Below, one piece after another: positions 28,248-39,643 of a stretch of 64,000 bases of DNA (positions are counted from its first letter, which is position 1; each line of letters starts with the position of its first letter). The DNA comes from Pseudomonadales bacterium. Its GTDB lineage: Bacteria; Pseudomonadota; Gammaproteobacteria; Pseudomonadales; Azotimanducaceae. The notes beneath the pieces were generated by a model. It had not been told where the DNA came from, searched no databases, and saw only the letters and a program-made list of their open reading frames with translations. The position numbers and the translations under genes are program-made. The stretch is from contig WTGV01000025.1 in assembly GCA_011525295.1 (NCBI GenBank), positions 1 through 64,000 of the forward strand, read 5' to 3'.

Positions 28248-29402
28248 GTGAGTACAGTGGCGAAGCGGGATTACTATGAGGTATTGGGCATTGAAAGAAA
28301 TGCCGACATAAGCGAAGTTAAACGCGCTTACCGGCGTCTTGCTATGGAATACCATCCAGACCGCAACCCCGATGACCCAAACGCCGAAGAGAAATTTAAG
28401 GAAGCGTCAGAAGCGTTCGATGTGCTGTCAAACGATGACAAACGGCATAGATACGACCAGTTTGGGCATCAAGGGGTGGAAGGCATGGCTTCCGGATTCA
28501 ATCCTTTTGCAAACGGAACTGGACTACATGACATTCTGAACAACCTTGATAGCGTATTTGGAGATATGTTCCAAGACGTACGGCACTCCCGCCGTCGCGG
28601 TTTGGAAGAACGAGGATCGGATCTTCAATACTCACTCTCAATTACACTAGAGCAGGCCGTTAAGGGTGATAAGATCCAAGTTAAGATCCCAACCTACCGT
28701 ACCTGTGGTGATTGTCATGGCTCTGGCGCGGCACGCGGCAGTTCGAGAACCACTTGTTCCGATTGCAACGGTACGGGGATGCTTCAATCGAGACAAGATT
28801 TCTTTTTTGTACAACGTACTTGCGGTCGTTGTCGAGGGGCTGGCGAAGTGTTGGAGAACCCTTGCGAAAAGTGCCGTGGGCAAGGTCGTGTACACACAGA
28901 ACGAGAACTTTCGATTACTATCCCTCCAGGTGTCGACCAAGGAACGCGATTACGTCTGTCGGGAGAAGGCCAGAGCGGCCTCCGTGGTGGTCCGCCCGGT
29001 GACTTGTATGTTGAATTTAGTGTAAAGCCTCATAAAGTTTTTGAACGCCAAAACAACAATCTCCTGTGTGAAGTACCAATCACCTTTACGCAGGCTGCAT
29101 TGGGTTCCGAAGTCGAGATTCCCACCTTACAAGGACACGTAAAATTACGGATACCACCAGAAACTCAAACCGGTAAGTTGTTCCGTTTGCGTGGTCGCGG
29201 TGTCCCATCGCTTCGTGGTGGGGGAAGAGGAGATTTGCTCTGTCGAGTGGTGGTGGAGACTCCGGTTAAGTTATCTTCACGCCAACGCGAACTTCTAGAA
29301 GAATTGGAAACGACCGTAAAAAGTTCAAAACGACATACCCCAAGAGGGAGTTCTTTCTTTAAGTCGGTTAAAGAATTTATCGACCGAATCACCCCGAGTT
29401 AG
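28248..29402 (+). CDS. dnaJ: DnaJ (Hsp40) co-chaperone
   Basis: The 384-residue protein has the J domain with YHPDRNPDDP, a Gly/Phe-rich linker and four zinc-binding repeats (CGDCHGSG, CSDCNGTG, CGRCRGAG, CEKCRGQG), followed by the C-terminal substrate-binding domains. It stimulates DnaK ATPase. Start may be GTG at 28248 or GTG at 28257; the latter gives the common N-terminus MAKRDYYEVLG. It follows a hairpin terminator, implying partial read-through or its own promoter. Confidence 0.97.
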   Translation: MSTVAKRDYYEVLGIERNADISEVKRAYRRLAMEYHPDRNPDDPNAEEKFKEASEAFDVLSNDDKRHRYDQFGHQGVEGMASGFNPFANGTGLHDILNNLDSVFGDMFQDVRHSRRRGLEERGSDLQYSLSITLEQAVKGDKIQVKIPTYRTCGDCHGSGAARGSSRTTCSDCNGTGMLQSRQDFFFVQRTCGRCRGAGEVLENPCEKCRGQGRVHTERELSITIPPGVDQGTRLRLSGEGQSGLRGGPPGDLYVEFSVKPHKVFERQNNNLLCEVPITFTQAALGSEVEIPTLQGHVKLRIPPETQTGKLFRLRGRGVPSLRGGGRGDLLCRVVVETPVKLSSRQRELLEELETTVKSSKRHTPRGSSFFKSVKEFIDRITPS

Positions 29403-29415
29403 TGTTCTCGAATTC

Positions 29416-30225
29416 ATGACGGCCATTGCGATCAATGGCGCAACCGGCCGAATGGGGCGAACGACAGCGTTACTGCTTATCGAAGATCCTCGATTTCAGT
29501 TGAAGTGCGCACTTACGCACCAGCAGTCTAAGTATCTTGGTCAGGATATTGGCTTGTTATCTGGTTCATCGAAGCTAGGTGTTCCAGTGACTGCATTGTC
29601 GACCAATGCACTCCAAGATGCAAACGTCATCATTGACTTTAGTGTACCGAGTGGAACTGAGGCGTTGTTGGACTATTGCGTTGCAAAAAATCTTGGCCTC
29701 GTATCTGGAACTACAGGGTTTAACGAGCAGCAACTGAACAAGATCAAGCACGCTGCGAACGCTACTCCGATACTGATCGCTCCGAATATGAGCATCGGAG
29801 TGAATGTGACTTTCCGGCTGATTGAACAAGCTACTACAATGCTAGGTTCAGGTATCGACATCGAGGTTTATGAGTCCCATCATCGAAATAAACTCGATGC
29901 GCCTTCAGGGACTGCGAAACGTATGGGTGAGATCATTGCTTCGGTGCGCGCACAAAATTTTTCGGACGAAGTAACATCAGAACAAACAGAAACTGCTACC
30001 GAGGAGAAACCGATTGAAATTCACTCGGCGCGCGGTGGAGATGTTGTTGGCGAACATACCGTTACGTTCTTTGGGAAGGGAGAAAGGCTAGAGATAACGC
30101 ATCGCGCAGCAAGTCGAACCAACTTTGCAGCTGGTGCTTTACAGGCTGCATTGTTTGTTGCGCAAAAACTCGATCAAGGTGTGGTCGGAATGTATAGCAT
30201 GAGCGAAGTCTTGGGTCTCTCGTAG
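29416..30225 (+). CDS. dapB: 4-hydroxy-tetrahydrodipicolinate reductase
   Basis: The 269-residue enzyme has the NAD(P)-binding NGATGRMGR at the N-terminus, VSGTTGFNEQQL in the middle and the catalytic SHHRNKLDAPSGTA. It catalyses the reduction step in lysine and diaminopimelate synthesis. It starts 13 bases after dnaJ, the usual gammaproteobacterial neighbour, and is followed by carA. ATG start at 29416. Confidence 0.96.
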   Translation: MTAIAINGATGRMGRTTALLLIEDPRFQLKCALTHQQSKYLGQDIGLLSGSSKLGVPVTALSTNALQDANVIIDFSVPSGTEALLDYCVAKNLGLVSGTTGFNEQQLNKIKHAANATPILIAPNMSIGVNVTFRLIEQATTMLGSGIDIEVYESHHRNKLDAPSGTAKRMGEIIASVRAQNFSDEVTSEQTETATEEKPIEIHSARGGDVVGEHTVTFFGKGERLEITHRAASRTNFAAGALQAALFVAQKLDQGVVGMYSMSEVLGLS

Positions 30226-30274
30226 CTTGACGGTCTGCCATAGGTTGAATAATTCGTAGTGTCCGGTAAGTCGA

Positions 30275-31420
30275 GTGCCTAATCAAGTTCCCGCAATCTT
30301 AGTGTTAGAGGATGGCACGATTTTTCGCGGATACTCCGCTGGTGTGGCGGGAGTAGCAATAGGAGAGGTCGTCTTCAATACGGCGATGACCGGATATCAG
30401 GAAATTCTCACCGACCCATCCTACGCGAAGCAGATAGTAACTCTCACCTACCCACACATTGGTAACACCGGTGCTAATGATGACGATATGGAGTCCGGCT
30501 CTGTGTGGTCTGAAGGTCTTATTGTTCGAGATGTACCAAATTTGTTGAGTAACCGGCGCTCAGAGTATTCGCTTCGCGAGTTTTTGCTGAAAGAAAATGT
30601 TGTTGCGATTACTTCGATTGATACTCGTAAATTAACGCGCATACTCCGTACCAAAGGAGCGCTTGCTGGATGCGTCATTGCGGGAGATCAATGTGATGCG
30701 GCGAAAGCCCTTGACCATGCACGTTCGTTCCCTGGATTGAAAGCAATGGATCTAGCAAAAGAAGTAACGTGCAGTGCCCCCTATACCTGGCGTGAACGTT
30801 CCTGGGATCCAGTGCTGGGCTATGAACGCGGAAACCATGTGCAGTATCGTGTCGTTGCCTACGACTTTGGCGTCAAGCGCAACATTTTGCGTTTAATGGT
30901 GGATCGGCACATTGATGTAATCGTCGTTCCCGCAGATACCACAGTAAAAGAAGCATTGCGCTACGAACCAGATGGAATCTTTTTGTCGAACGGACCCGGT
31001 GATCCCGAGCCATGCTCCTATGCGATCGAAGCAATTCAAGGATTTTTTAAACTAGGCATTCCTGTATTTGGAATCTGTTTGGGATTACAGCTACTTGCTC
31101 TAGCTGCAGGTGCAAAAACCGTCAAGATGAATCACGGACACCATGGCGCGAACCACCCGGTTCAGGACATCCACTTGGATAGAGTAGTTATTACCAGTCA
31201 AAATCATGGTTTTTGCGTTGATTTGGAGGACTTACCGAACAACTTACAAATCACGCACCTTTCGTTGTTCGACAACTCGCTACAGGGACTTCGCCATACA
31301 GAAGTTCCAGCATTTGGTTTTCAAGGACATCCAGAAGCAAGTCCTGGTCCTCAAGACTGTCAGTATCTCTTCGATCAGTTTGTGGATTCGATGCATCGGT
31401 ATCAACAGAAAAGTGCCTAA
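30275..31420 (+). CDS. carA: Carbamoyl-phosphate synthase small subunit
   Basis: The 381-residue glutaminase subunit has the class I amidotransferase Cys268 in GICLGLQ, the [10 protein letters not shown] turn and [13 protein letters not shown] with the catalytic His and Glu. It supplies ammonia to CarB for arginine and pyrimidine synthesis. The GTG at 30275 gives the standard N-terminus ([17 protein letters not shown]). Its stop overlaps the start of carB by 8 bases. Confidence 0.97.
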   Translation: MPNQVPAILVLEDGTIFRGYSAGVAGVAIGEVVFNTAMTGYQEILTDPSYAKQIVTLTYPHIGNTGANDDDMESGSVWSEGLIVRDVPNLLSNRRSEYSLREFLLKENVVAITSIDTRKLTRILRTKGALAGCVIAGDQCDAAKALDHARSFPGLKAMDLAKEVTCSAPYTWRERSWDPVLGYERGNHVQYRVVAYDFGVKRNILRLMVDRHIDVIVVPADTTVKEALRYEPDGIFLSNGPGDPEPCSYAIEAIQGFFKLGIPVFGICLGLQLLALAAGAKTVKMNHGHHGANHPVQDIHLDRVVITSQNHGFCVDLEDLPNNLQITHLSLFDNSLQGLRHTEVPAFGFQGHPEASPGPQDCQYLFDQFVDSMHRYQQKSA

Positions 31421-34400
31421 ACGAAGCGATCTCAATTCTGTACTCGTATTAGGTGCCGGTCCCATTGTGATCGGTCAAGCTTGTGAATTCGATTACTCTG
31501 GTACACAGGCTTGTAAAGCTTTAATGTCTGAGGGGCTGCGCGTCGTTCTGGTGAACTCCAATCCTGCGACCATCATGACGGATCCAGCAACGGCTGCTGC
31601 GACATACGTAGAACCTGTGGAATGGCGAACCGTTGGGCAGATCATCGAAAAAGAGAAACCACATGCACTTCTCCCCACAATGGGGGGACAAACCGCATTG
31701 AACTGCGCACTTGATTTGGCGCGGGAAGGGATATTGGAGCAATTCAACGTCGAACTCATCGGTGCTAGCCGGGAATCTATCGACAAAGCTGAGGATCGAG
31801 AATTATTCGACCGGTGCATGAAAAACATCGGACTGGAGACTGCCCGTTCAGGGATTGCACACAACCTAGACGACGCTCGTAAAGTGCAGGAACAACTTGG
31901 TTTCCCATGCATCATTCGGCCTTCTTTCACCTTAGGTGGATCTGGCGGCGGCATTGCCTACGACATGGCCCAATTTGTTGATATTTGCACTCATGGCTTA
32001 GAGCTCTCGCCGACACATGAACTTCTGATCGACGAATCGTTGCTTGGTTGGAAAGAGTACGAAATGGAAGTTGTGCGAGACTGCAAAGACAACTGCATCA
32101 TTGTCTGTTCCATAGAAAACGTCGATCCCATGGGTATCCACACGGGCGACTCTATTACCGTGGCTCCCGCCCAAACCCTCACCGACAAAGAGTATCAACG
32201 GATGCGGAACGCGGCGATCTCTGTACTGAGGGAAATCGGTGTTGAGACAGGGGGCTCGAACGTGCAGTTTGCGTTGGATCCACATTCCGAACGAATGATC
32301 GTGATTGAAATGAATCCTCGAGTGTCGAGATCTTCAGCGCTGGCCTCCAAAGCTACCGGTTTTCCTATTGCCAAAGTTGCCGCAAAACTTGCGATTGGCT
32401 ATACCTTGGACGAACTGCAAAACGACATTACCGGGGTTACTCCGGCATCGTTTGAACCGTCAATTGACTACGTCGTAACCAAGATTCCGCGCTTTACATT
32501 TGAGAAATTTGATCAAGCCAAGAATCGCCTGACGACCCAAATGAAGTCGGTTGGAGAGGTTATGTCCATCGGGCGAACTTTCAAAGAATCTTTCCAAAAA
32601 GCACTACGTAGTCTCGAAATCGGCATCGCTGGCATGGAACCTATAGGGATTGAGTATGTCTTTCCGCAGGACTATCGTAGACTATTTGAAGAATTACAAC
32701 AGCCGAGTGCCAATCGCATCCTGTACGTAGCCGATGCGTTTCGCCAAAACTTTTCCTTAGACCAAGTACACAACGCGACCAATATTGATCCTTGGTTTCT
32801 TGCACAAATCGCTGAGTTGGTCGAAGTAGAACGGACAATTTCAGAGTCTTCCTTAGACGAATTGAGTGCTGAAGAAGTGTACTCCTGGAAGCGAGATGGC
32901 TTTTCAGACTTACGTATCGCAGACCTATTAGAAAGCACCCAGCGTAAAGTACGAGAGTGGCGGATAGAACACGGAATTAGACCGGTATTCAAGCGTGTGG
33001 ACACTTGTGCCGCGGAATTTCCAGCAACCACCGCTTATCTGTACTCAACATACGAAGAGGAATGCGAAGCGTTTCCCACTGATCGAAAGAAGATTGTGGT
33101 CCTCGGAGGTGGACCTAATCGCATTGGCCAAGGTATAGAGTTTGATTATTGTTGTGTCCATGCGGCTCTGGCGATGCGCGAAGACGGGTACGAAACCATC
33201 ATGGTAAACTGCAATCCCGAGACCGTATCGACTGACTATGACACTTCGGATCGACTGTATTTTGAACCGATAACACTAGAGGACGTGCTAGCGATCGTTG
33301 ACGTTGAACAACCGGATGGTGTTATAGTCCAATTTGGTGGTCAAACTCCATTGAAATTGGTGGATCGATTGACTGATATGGGCGTACCCACTATTGGGAC
33401 GAGTTCGGATGCTATTGACCGAGCAGAAGACAGAAAGCGATTTCAAGAGGTTATCGAACAAACTGGTTTGCGACAACCATCCAATCGAACTGCAACGACC
33501 GTCGACAACGGTATTCGCGCAGCCCGAGAAATAGGCTATCCGATTATTGTGCGACCTTCCTACGTTTTGGGTGGTCGGGCAATGGAAGTGGTGTTCAACG
33601 AAGAAGAATTAGAAGTGTACTTGGCTAGTGCTATTCCGGTGTCCAATGCCGCGCCGGTCCTACTTGATCGCTTTTTGGATCAAGCGGTCGAAGTCGATGT
33701 GGACGTTGTATCCGACGGCAGGGTTGTGCTGATCGGGGCGATCATGCAACACATTGAGCAAGCGGGAGTGCATTCAGGTGATTCTTCTTGTTCCCTTCCA
33801 CCGCATGATCTGAGTCCCACAATTCAAAGAGCAATCCGTCAACAAGTAAAGGACCTTGCGTACGAGTTGAACGTTGTTGGACTGATGAATGTTCAATTAG
33901 CCGTACAAAACGAGAATGTATTCGTATTGGAAGTGAACCCAAGAGCATCAAGAACGGTACCCTTTGTGTCTAAGTGTATTGGATATTCACTAGCGAAGGT
34001 TGCTGCACGGTGTATGGTCGGTAAGAGTCTGGCGAAGCAGGGATACACCGAAGAGGTTGTACCGGTCCACACTTTTGTAAAAGAGCCAGTGTTTCCATTC
34101 ATTAAATTTCCCGGTGTTGATCCGATTCTTGGTCCGGAGATGAAATCTACAGGTGAAGTGATGGGCATCGGTGATTCGTTTGCAGAAGCGTTTACGAAAG
34201 CTTCTCTCGCCGCGGGCGCAGTACCACCGACCAATGGACTAGCTCTAGTCAGTGTCAAGACATCGGATAGACCCTACGTCGCTGCGGTGGCAAAAAACTT
34301 GTGCGAATTAGGATTTTCACTGATCGCTACCCGCGGGACTGCGCGAGTTCTTAGAGAAAACGGGATCGAAGCAGAAGTCGTAAACAAAGTCACAGAAGGA

Positions 34401-34646
34401 CCGCCAGACGTTACCAATTTGTTGAACGAACGCGATGTCGCATTGATCGTGAACTCGACGGAAGGGAAACAATCCATCGCGGATTCGGCTGTGATTCGGC
34501 GGCTCGCGTTGCAGAAAAGTGTTCCGTATACCACGACTTTAGCAGGCGGAGCAGCCATTTGCAAATCGATCGCGTTTGGAAGACCGCATCATGTACGACG
34601 ATTACAAGAACTATATGACGGAGAACAGTTATGCCAGCCCCACTGA
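31413..34646 (+). CDS. carB: Carbamoyl-phosphate synthase large subunit
   Basis: I start carB at the GTG at 31413 (1,077 residues), because the family begins [20 protein letters not shown]. The frame stays open 207 bases further up inside carA. The two homologous ATP-grasp halves are both present, with [19 protein letters not shown] in the first and [19 protein letters not shown] in the second. A C-terminal allosteric MGS-like domain includes the ATRGTA turn. The last 16 bases overlap greA. Confidence 0.97.
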   Translation: MPKRSDLNSVLVLGAGPIVIGQACEFDYSGTQACKALMSEGLRVVLVNSNPATIMTDPATAAATYVEPVEWRTVGQIIEKEKPHALLPTMGGQTALNCALDLAREGILEQFNVELIGASRESIDKAEDRELFDRCMKNIGLETARSGIAHNLDDARKVQEQLGFPCIIRPSFTLGGSGGGIAYDMAQFVDICTHGLELSPTHELLIDESLLGWKEYEMEVVRDCKDNCIIVCSIENVDPMGIHTGDSITVAPAQTLTDKEYQRMRNAAISVLREIGVETGGSNVQFALDPHSERMIVIEMNPRVSRSSALASKATGFPIAKVAAKLAIGYTLDELQNDITGVTPASFEPSIDYVVTKIPRFTFEKFDQAKNRLTTQMKSVGEVMSIGRTFKESFQKALRSLEIGIAGMEPIGIEYVFPQDYRRLFEELQQPSANRILYVADAFRQNFSLDQVHNATNIDPWFLAQIAELVEVERTISESSLDELSAEEVYSWKRDGFSDLRIADLLESTQRKVREWRIEHGIRPVFKRVDTCAAEFPATTAYLYSTYEEECEAFPTDRKKIVVLGGGPNRIGQGIEFDYCCVHAALAMREDGYETIMVNCNPETVSTDYDTSDRLYFEPITLEDVLAIVDVEQPDGVIVQFGGQTPLKLVDRLTDMGVPTIGTSSDAIDRAEDRKRFQEVIEQTGLRQPSNRTATTVDNGIRAAREIGYPIIVRPSYVLGGRAMEVVFNEEELEVYLASAIPVSNAAPVLLDRFLDQAVEVDVDVVSDGRVVLIGAIMQHIEQAGVHSGDSSCSLPPHDLSPTIQRAIRQQVKDLAYELNVVGLMNVQLAVQNENVFVLEVNPRASRTVPFVSKCIGYSLAKVAARCMVGKSLAKQGYTEEVVPVHTFVKEPVFPFIKFPGVDPILGPEMKSTGEVMGIGDSFAEAFTKASLAAGAVPPTNGLALVSVKTSDRPYVAAVAKNLCELGFSLIATRGTARVLRENGIEAEVVNKVTEGPPDVTNLLNERDVALIVNSTEGKQSIADSAVIRRLALQKSVPYTTTLAGGAAICKSIAFGRPHHVRRLQELYDGEQLCQPH

Positions 34647-35101
34647 CAGTGGCAGGTGCTGAAAAGTTACGCGCGGAGCTCACGGCGTTAAAAAATGAGC
34701 GCGGAACGATGTCTCGGGCGATTGGCGAAGCTCGAAAGTTGGGTGATTTGAGCGAAAATGCAGATTATCATGCTGCCAAGGAGAAACAGGGTTTAATGGA
34801 GGCGCGGATCCGTTTCATCGAAGCGAAACTCGCGGCCGCACAAGTAATTGATGTTTCGAAGATCAAAAACACTGGAACCGTGATCTTTGGCGCGACGGTT
34901 ACACTTGAGGATCTTGAAACGGGTAGTCAGGTTCAGTATCGCATAGTTGGTGAAGACGAATCTGATGTGCGTGCCGGTCTTATATCCAATATCTCCCCCC
35001 TAGCGCGTGCTATGATGGGTAAGAAAATACAACAATCTTTCTTCGTTGGGGAGGGGGTGCGCGAGAAAGAATGGTTGATTCAAGCTGTCGAACACAAATA
35101 A
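34631..35101 (+). CDS. greA: Transcript cleavage factor GreA
   Basis: The 156-residue protein has the GreA coiled-coil with [20 protein letters not shown] and [14 protein letters not shown] in the C-terminal globular domain. It rescues backtracked RNA polymerase by stimulating transcript cleavage. The ATG at 34631 lies inside the end of carB (16-base overlap), so it is translationally coupled. In E. coli the order continues through yhbY and rlmE to ftsH; those two are absent here. Confidence 0.96.
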   Translation: MPAPLTVAGAEKLRAELTALKNERGTMSRAIGEARKLGDLSENADYHAAKEKQGLMEARIRFIEAKLAAAQVIDVSKIKNTGTVIFGATVTLEDLETGSQVQYRIVGEDESDVRAGLISNISPLARAMMGKKIQQSFFVGEGVREKEWLIQAVEHK

Positions 35102-35374
35102 TGTGTCGCGGTGAAAGGACGCTGATAACGATAGCTACAGTAGCTTAGATTGGTACGAAAGCACAGTACAATTGATTAGTGCGTTCAGTACGTAACGGAT
35201 TCAAGCAATAAAGAATCTAATACTGAGGCAACGTACCGCAATGCTCGCTTGAAACTGTGCAAATTGGTACTACCTATACAATATATGGGGTATAACCTAG
35301 GTTACTAAAGCAATTTAAAAGGGTCATAAGACCTACTTATAACGACAATATTTAAGGCAAGAGGCCGGATTTTT
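35102..35374. other. Intergenic region greA-ftsH with palindrome and candidate promoter
   Basis: No gene. A perfect 12-base palindrome TAACCTAGGTTA lies at 35293-35304. Upstream CTTGAAA at 35248-35254 followed by CCTATA at 35273-35278 resembles either a heat-shock or an ordinary promoter with imperfect spacing, and TACAAT lies at 35277-35282. The ftsH ribosome site GAGG is at 35361-35364. Assignments are tentative. Confidence 0.35.
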
Positions 35375-37321
35375 TTGAGTTCCACCGCAAAAAACATCAT
35401 TCTTTGGGTCATCGTAGTGTTGGTACTTCTAGTACTATTCAACAGCTTCGTGAAGCGCCCTGGACCCGATGAAGTCAATTACACAGTGTTTAAGACACTC
35501 CTTCAAGAGGAAAAGATTGCGAAGGCGAAACTCCAAGCGTCTTCTGGCAGTTCGATAGCGGTGCTCGGAGAAAGAAAAGACGGTTCGACCTTTTTGGTGA
35601 ACTTACCCCCAGGGGCTGACCACGGTGAGATGTACGATGAGCTAGTAAGTCAAGGGGTTGAAGTCACGACTTTGAAAGACAACCGCAACGGTTTTTGGAT
35701 GCAGGTGTTTCTCACCATTCTCCCGATCTTGCTCATAGTCGGTCTGTTTATGCTCATGATGCGACAACTACAGGGAGTTGGAGGACGAAGCGGACCGTTA
35801 GCCTTCGGTAAGAGCAAAGCGAAGCTACTTTCTGATGAAAAAATCAAAACAACATTTGACGATGTCGCAGGCGTTGATGAAGCAAAAGAAGATGTTCAAG
35901 AGCTAGTCGAGTTTTTGAAAGATCCTTCTCGTTTTCAAGTGCTTGGCGGACGTATCCCACGTGGGACGCTTATGGTCGGAGCACCAGGAACCGGGAAGAC
36001 ACTTCTCGCTAAAGCCATAGCGGGTGAAGCTAAAGTTCCATTCTTTTCCATATCAGGATCTGACTTCGTGGAGATGTTTGTTGGAGTCGGCGCGTCTCGA
36101 GTACGCGATATGTTTGAGCAGGCGAAAAAGCAAGCACCTTGCATCGTGTTCATTGATGAAATCGATGCGGTCGGGCGACACCGCGGAGCAGGCTTAGGAA
36201 ATGGTCACGATGAGCGCGAACAAACTCTGAATCAACTCTTGGTAGAGATGGACGGGTTTGAAGCAAATGACGGCGTCCTTGTGATCGCGGCGACGAACAG
36301 ACCCGACGTATTAGACCCAGCATTAACACGACCAGGGCGTTTTGACCGACAGGTCGTCGTCCCGCTTCCAGACATTCGTGGTCGCGAGCAGATTTTGAAA
36401 GTGCACATGCGTCGAGTTCCACTAGCGGATGACGTAAATCCACTCACAATCGCTCGTGGGACTCCTGGTTTTTCGGGTGCGGATCTAGAAAACGTCGTAA
36501 ACGAAGCAGCTTTATTCGGCGCTCGCGCGTCTCGACGACTGGTCGGCATGGAAGAATTCGAAAAAGCGAAGGATAAGATCATGATGGGCTCTGAGCGTAA
36601 GTCCATGGTTATGTCCGATAAAGAAAAACTAGTCACTGCCTATCACGAAGCTGGACACGCGATTGTTGGATATTTAGTTCCCGAACACGATTTAGTCTAC
36701 AAGGTAACCGTGGTACCTCGAGGTCGAGCACTTGGGGTAACGATGTTTTTACCGGAAGAAGACAAATACAGTATGAGCAAGACAGCTGTCGAGTCTCAAA
36801 TCTGTTCACTGTACGGTGGTCGCATTGCTGAAGAGCTGATAAACGGTTCGGAAAAGGTAACGACGGGTGCTTCTAATGACATTGAGCGCATCACGCAGCT
36901 CGCTCGGAACATGGTCACCAAATGGGGGTTCTCGGAATCCTTAGGTGTCCTAACCTATGATGAAAATGACGGCGAGGTATTTCTCGGGATGTCGGCTGGA
37001 AATAAACCTTTGTCCGTATCGGAAGCGACAGCAGAAAAAATCGACGCCGAGGTGCAATCGATAGTAACTCGCTTGTACCAGCACGCGAAGGAAATTCTTG
37101 AAGCAAATATGGATAAGCTCCACGTTATGGCAGAAGCTCTAATGGAGTACGAAACGCTCAGTCCGGAACAAGTAGGTGACATCATGGCCGGAGGTAAACC
37201 CCGCGCGCCAGTAGAGCCATCGGATACGCCACCTCCGCCAAAAGAGCTTCAGGACACCACTGAAGACGGTAGCTCCAAGTCCAAACCTCCTCCATTTACC
37301 AAACCAGCTGAAGATACCTAA
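35375..37321 (+). CDS. ftsH: FtsH membrane-bound ATP-dependent zinc protease
   Basis: The 648-residue protein has two N-terminal membrane helices (about 7-25 and 108-130) flanking a periplasmic domain. The AAA module has Walker A GAPGTGKT at 202-209, Walker [11 protein letters not shown] and the second region of homology. The zinc site is HEAGH at 424-428. It degrades misassembled membrane proteins and, in E. coli, sigma-32 and LpxC. Start is TTG at 35375 with GAGG upstream. The Pro/Ser-rich tail is typical. Confidence 0.97.
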   Translation: MSSTAKNIILWVIVVLVLLVLFNSFVKRPGPDEVNYTVFKTLLQEEKIAKAKLQASSGSSIAVLGERKDGSTFLVNLPPGADHGEMYDELVSQGVEVTTLKDNRNGFWMQVFLTILPILLIVGLFMLMMRQLQGVGGRSGPLAFGKSKAKLLSDEKIKTTFDDVAGVDEAKEDVQELVEFLKDPSRFQVLGGRIPRGTLMVGAPGTGKTLLAKAIAGEAKVPFFSISGSDFVEMFVGVGASRVRDMFEQAKKQAPCIVFIDEIDAVGRHRGAGLGNGHDEREQTLNQLLVEMDGFEANDGVLVIAATNRPDVLDPALTRPGRFDRQVVVPLPDIRGREQILKVHMRRVPLADDVNPLTIARGTPGFSGADLENVVNEAALFGARASRRLVGMEEFEKAKDKIMMGSERKSMVMSDKEKLVTAYHEAGHAIVGYLVPEHDLVYKVTVVPRGRALGVTMFLPEEDKYSMSKTAVESQICSLYGGRIAEELINGSEKVTTGASNDIERITQLARNMVTKWGFSESLGVLTYDENDGEVFLGMSAGNKPLSVSEATAEKIDAEVQSIVTRLYQHAKEILEANMDKLHVMAEALMEYETLSPEQVGDIMAGGKPRAPVEPSDTPPPPKELQDTTEDGSSKSKPPPFTKPAEDT

Positions 37322-37344
37322 TTTTTTGTAGGTCAGCGACCCTG

Positions 37345-38691
37345 ATGGGCGACCTTCCTGTAGACTTCCAACTATTTGGTACCGACGGAATTCGCGGCCG
37401 TGTCGGAGAGCCCCCTATTACGCCTGACTTATGTTTAAAGTTGGGATGGGTAATTGGTCGCGAGGTTAAACGGCGGAACGGTCAGTACGTCTTGGTGGGG
37501 AAAGACACGAGGATTTCAGGGTATCTTCTTGAGTCACTATTTGAAGCCGGTCTCATTGCGGCTGGAGTGGATGTAGGATTACTCGGACCCTTTCCAACAC
37601 CAGCAGTAGCGATTCTTACGCGGAACTCAAACGCGGATCTTGGAGTTGTGATCAGTGCTTCTCACAATTCCTACGAAGACAATGGCTTCAAGTTCTTTGA
37701 TCAGAATGGTCGTAAACTCTCAAATTCTCATGAGATGCAGATTGCAGAATCGATGAATCTCCCTATCACTACAGTAGCCGCGGAAGAACTTGGTCGAGCT
37801 AAGAGACCAGCGAACACACGGGAACAATACATAGATTTTTGCAAATCAACCGTGAGTTCTGACTTGGATTTAACGAATATCAAGATCGTATTGGACTGTG
37901 CTAACGGAGCTTGTTATAGTCTCGCGCCAACAATTTTTCGAGAATTTGGAGCTGAAGTTTATTCAATTGGCACTCGCCCGAATGGTTTTAACATCAACGA
38001 TCAGTGTGGTTCTACTGCATTAAAAGCAATACAGGCAGAGGTACTAAAACGCAAGGCTGATATTGGATTCGCTTTCGACGGCGATGGCGATAGAGTCATT
38101 GCAATAGCTCCCGATGGAAAAGTACTTGATGGTGATCACATACTGTTTGGACTAGCAAGAGTTCAACAGCAGAATGGTACTTTGCGAGGAGGTGTGGTCG
38201 GTACGGATATGTCCAATTTAGGACTCGAAAGATCATTGCACGCTCTTGGAATCCCGTTTTCTCGGGCAGCTGTGGGCGACCGCCATGTTAGCATGAAACT
38301 CACCGAACATGGTTGGAATCTAGGCGGCGAGACTTCCGGGCACATACTGTGTCATCGAAGTACGACCACAGGGGATGGTATTGTTTCCGCGTTGCAGGTG
38401 GTCCAAGCCGCTTGGGAATGTCAGCAACCGTTTTCTGAACTAGTTTTGGAGATGGAACAGTTCCCGCAAGTACTTTTGAATGTCCCGGCTAATAATCCGG
38501 AAATAATCGTAGCGAATCCTAAAGTTGCGAAGCGCGTCAAAGAAGTTGATCGAGCTCACGATGAATGCTATCGTGTGTTGGTGCGACCATCGGGAACAGA
38601 ACCGGTAGTGCGAATTATGGTGGAAGGACCGGATGCCAATCTGGTCGCACGCGAGGCCGAGGCTTTAGCATCGTTTATTCAAAGTGTATGA
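37345..38691 (+). CDS. glmM: Phosphoglucosamine mutase
   Basis: The 448-residue enzyme interconverts glucosamine-6-phosphate and glucosamine-1-phosphate for cell-wall synthesis. The phosphoserine is S106 in ISASHNS, the metal site is FAFDGDGDRVIA, and GGETSGH and RPSGTEPVVRIM are also present. It follows ftsH by 23 bases; the folP gene often found between them is absent. Confidence 0.96.
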   Translation: MGDLPVDFQLFGTDGIRGRVGEPPITPDLCLKLGWVIGREVKRRNGQYVLVGKDTRISGYLLESLFEAGLIAAGVDVGLLGPFPTPAVAILTRNSNADLGVVISASHNSYEDNGFKFFDQNGRKLSNSHEMQIAESMNLPITTVAAEELGRAKRPANTREQYIDFCKSTVSSDLDLTNIKIVLDCANGACYSLAPTIFREFGAEVYSIGTRPNGFNINDQCGSTALKAIQAEVLKRKADIGFAFDGDGDRVIAIAPDGKVLDGDHILFGLARVQQQNGTLRGGVVGTDMSNLGLERSLHALGIPFSRAAVGDRHVSMKLTEHGWNLGGETSGHILCHRSTTTGDGIVSALQVVQAAWECQQPFSELVLEMEQFPQVLLNVPANNPEIIVANPKVAKRVKEVDRAHDECYRVLVRPSGTEPVVRIMVEGPDANLVAREAEALASFIQSV

Positions 38692-38903
38692 ACAGTCTAG
38701 TTGTGAACGACTCACACTCAGTAGTGAGTTCAGCGACAAGCGAAAACTGCCGGGATCGCATTGATAAACCCGAACTTTTCGCGGTGCGATATTCATCTGA
38801 TAGTCTTCAAAACAATGAGTGCCACCGTACCTCAAGTGCTACATACGACTCACTTAGCGTTGCCTATAATTTTTTGGCCCCCTAGGAACTCGCGACTGTT
38901 ATC

Positions 38904-39641
38904 TTGCGCACTCCCTTAGTCGTCGCCAATTGGAAAATGAACGGTTCGCAGAATTTGTGCGAGACCTTTTCCGAGCAACTTAGAGACGTGCCAGATATTG
39001 ACATTTGGGTCGCGCCTCCGTTTATATACGTACCTGCGTTAACTGAAGCGGAACGACTCCAAGGATTCACTCAGATAGGAGTACAAAACGTTCACGAGGA
39101 AGTCCAAGGTGCTTTCACTGGAGAGGTATCTGCGGCTATGGTCGCGGAAATGGGAGCAAAATTTGCAATAATCGGCCATTCGGAACGACGTAACATTTAT
39201 TTAGAAAATGATACAATTGTTGACCGGAAATTGAAATCCTGCGTGGATGCGAATTTAATTCCATTGTTTTGTGTAGGAGAGTCGATCGAAGAACGGCAGA
39301 ACGGTAGTGCGGAGGCTGTAGTGCAACGTCAACTTAGGTCCCTAAAAGGTCTACTTGAGACCCTACCGGCGGAAAGGTTAGTCGTCGCTTACGAGCCTAT
39401 TTGGGCTATTGGAACCGGAATTTCGGCCAGTCCAGGCGATGCCGATGAAATGCACGGTAAAATTCGTTCTTACTTAGGCGATGAGGGTGCTAAACTACGT
39501 ATCTTGTATGGAGGAAGTGTAAGTCCGAACAATGCTGAAAAACTAATTAAACAAACAAACATTGACGGTTTTTTAGTTGGTGGTGCCGCGCTCGATGTGA
39601 GTGCATTCAACGAAATTTGTCAGCTAGTGGGTGGAGATTAA
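38904..39641 (+). CDS. tpiA: Triosephosphate isomerase
   Basis: The 245-residue enzyme has NWKMNGS at the N-terminus, the catalytic His near 92 in IIGHSERR, the catalytic Glu at about 163 in YEPIWAIGTG and the phosphate-binding ILYGGSVSPNNA. The start is TTG at 38904, which gives the usual RTPLVVANWKMNG; a better ATG is not available. Upstream are 212 bases without a gene that probably hold a promoter. It is followed by secG. Confidence 0.96.
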   Translation: MRTPLVVANWKMNGSQNLCETFSEQLRDVPDIDIWVAPPFIYVPALTEAERLQGFTQIGVQNVHEEVQGAFTGEVSAAMVAEMGAKFAIIGHSERRNIYLENDTIVDRKLKSCVDANLIPLFCVGESIEERQNGSAEAVVQRQLRSLKGLLETLPAERLVVAYEPIWAIGTGISASPGDADEMHGKIRSYLGDEGAKLRILYGGSVSPNNAEKLIKQTNIDGFLVGGAALDVSAFNEICQLVGGD

Positions 39642-39643
39642 AT

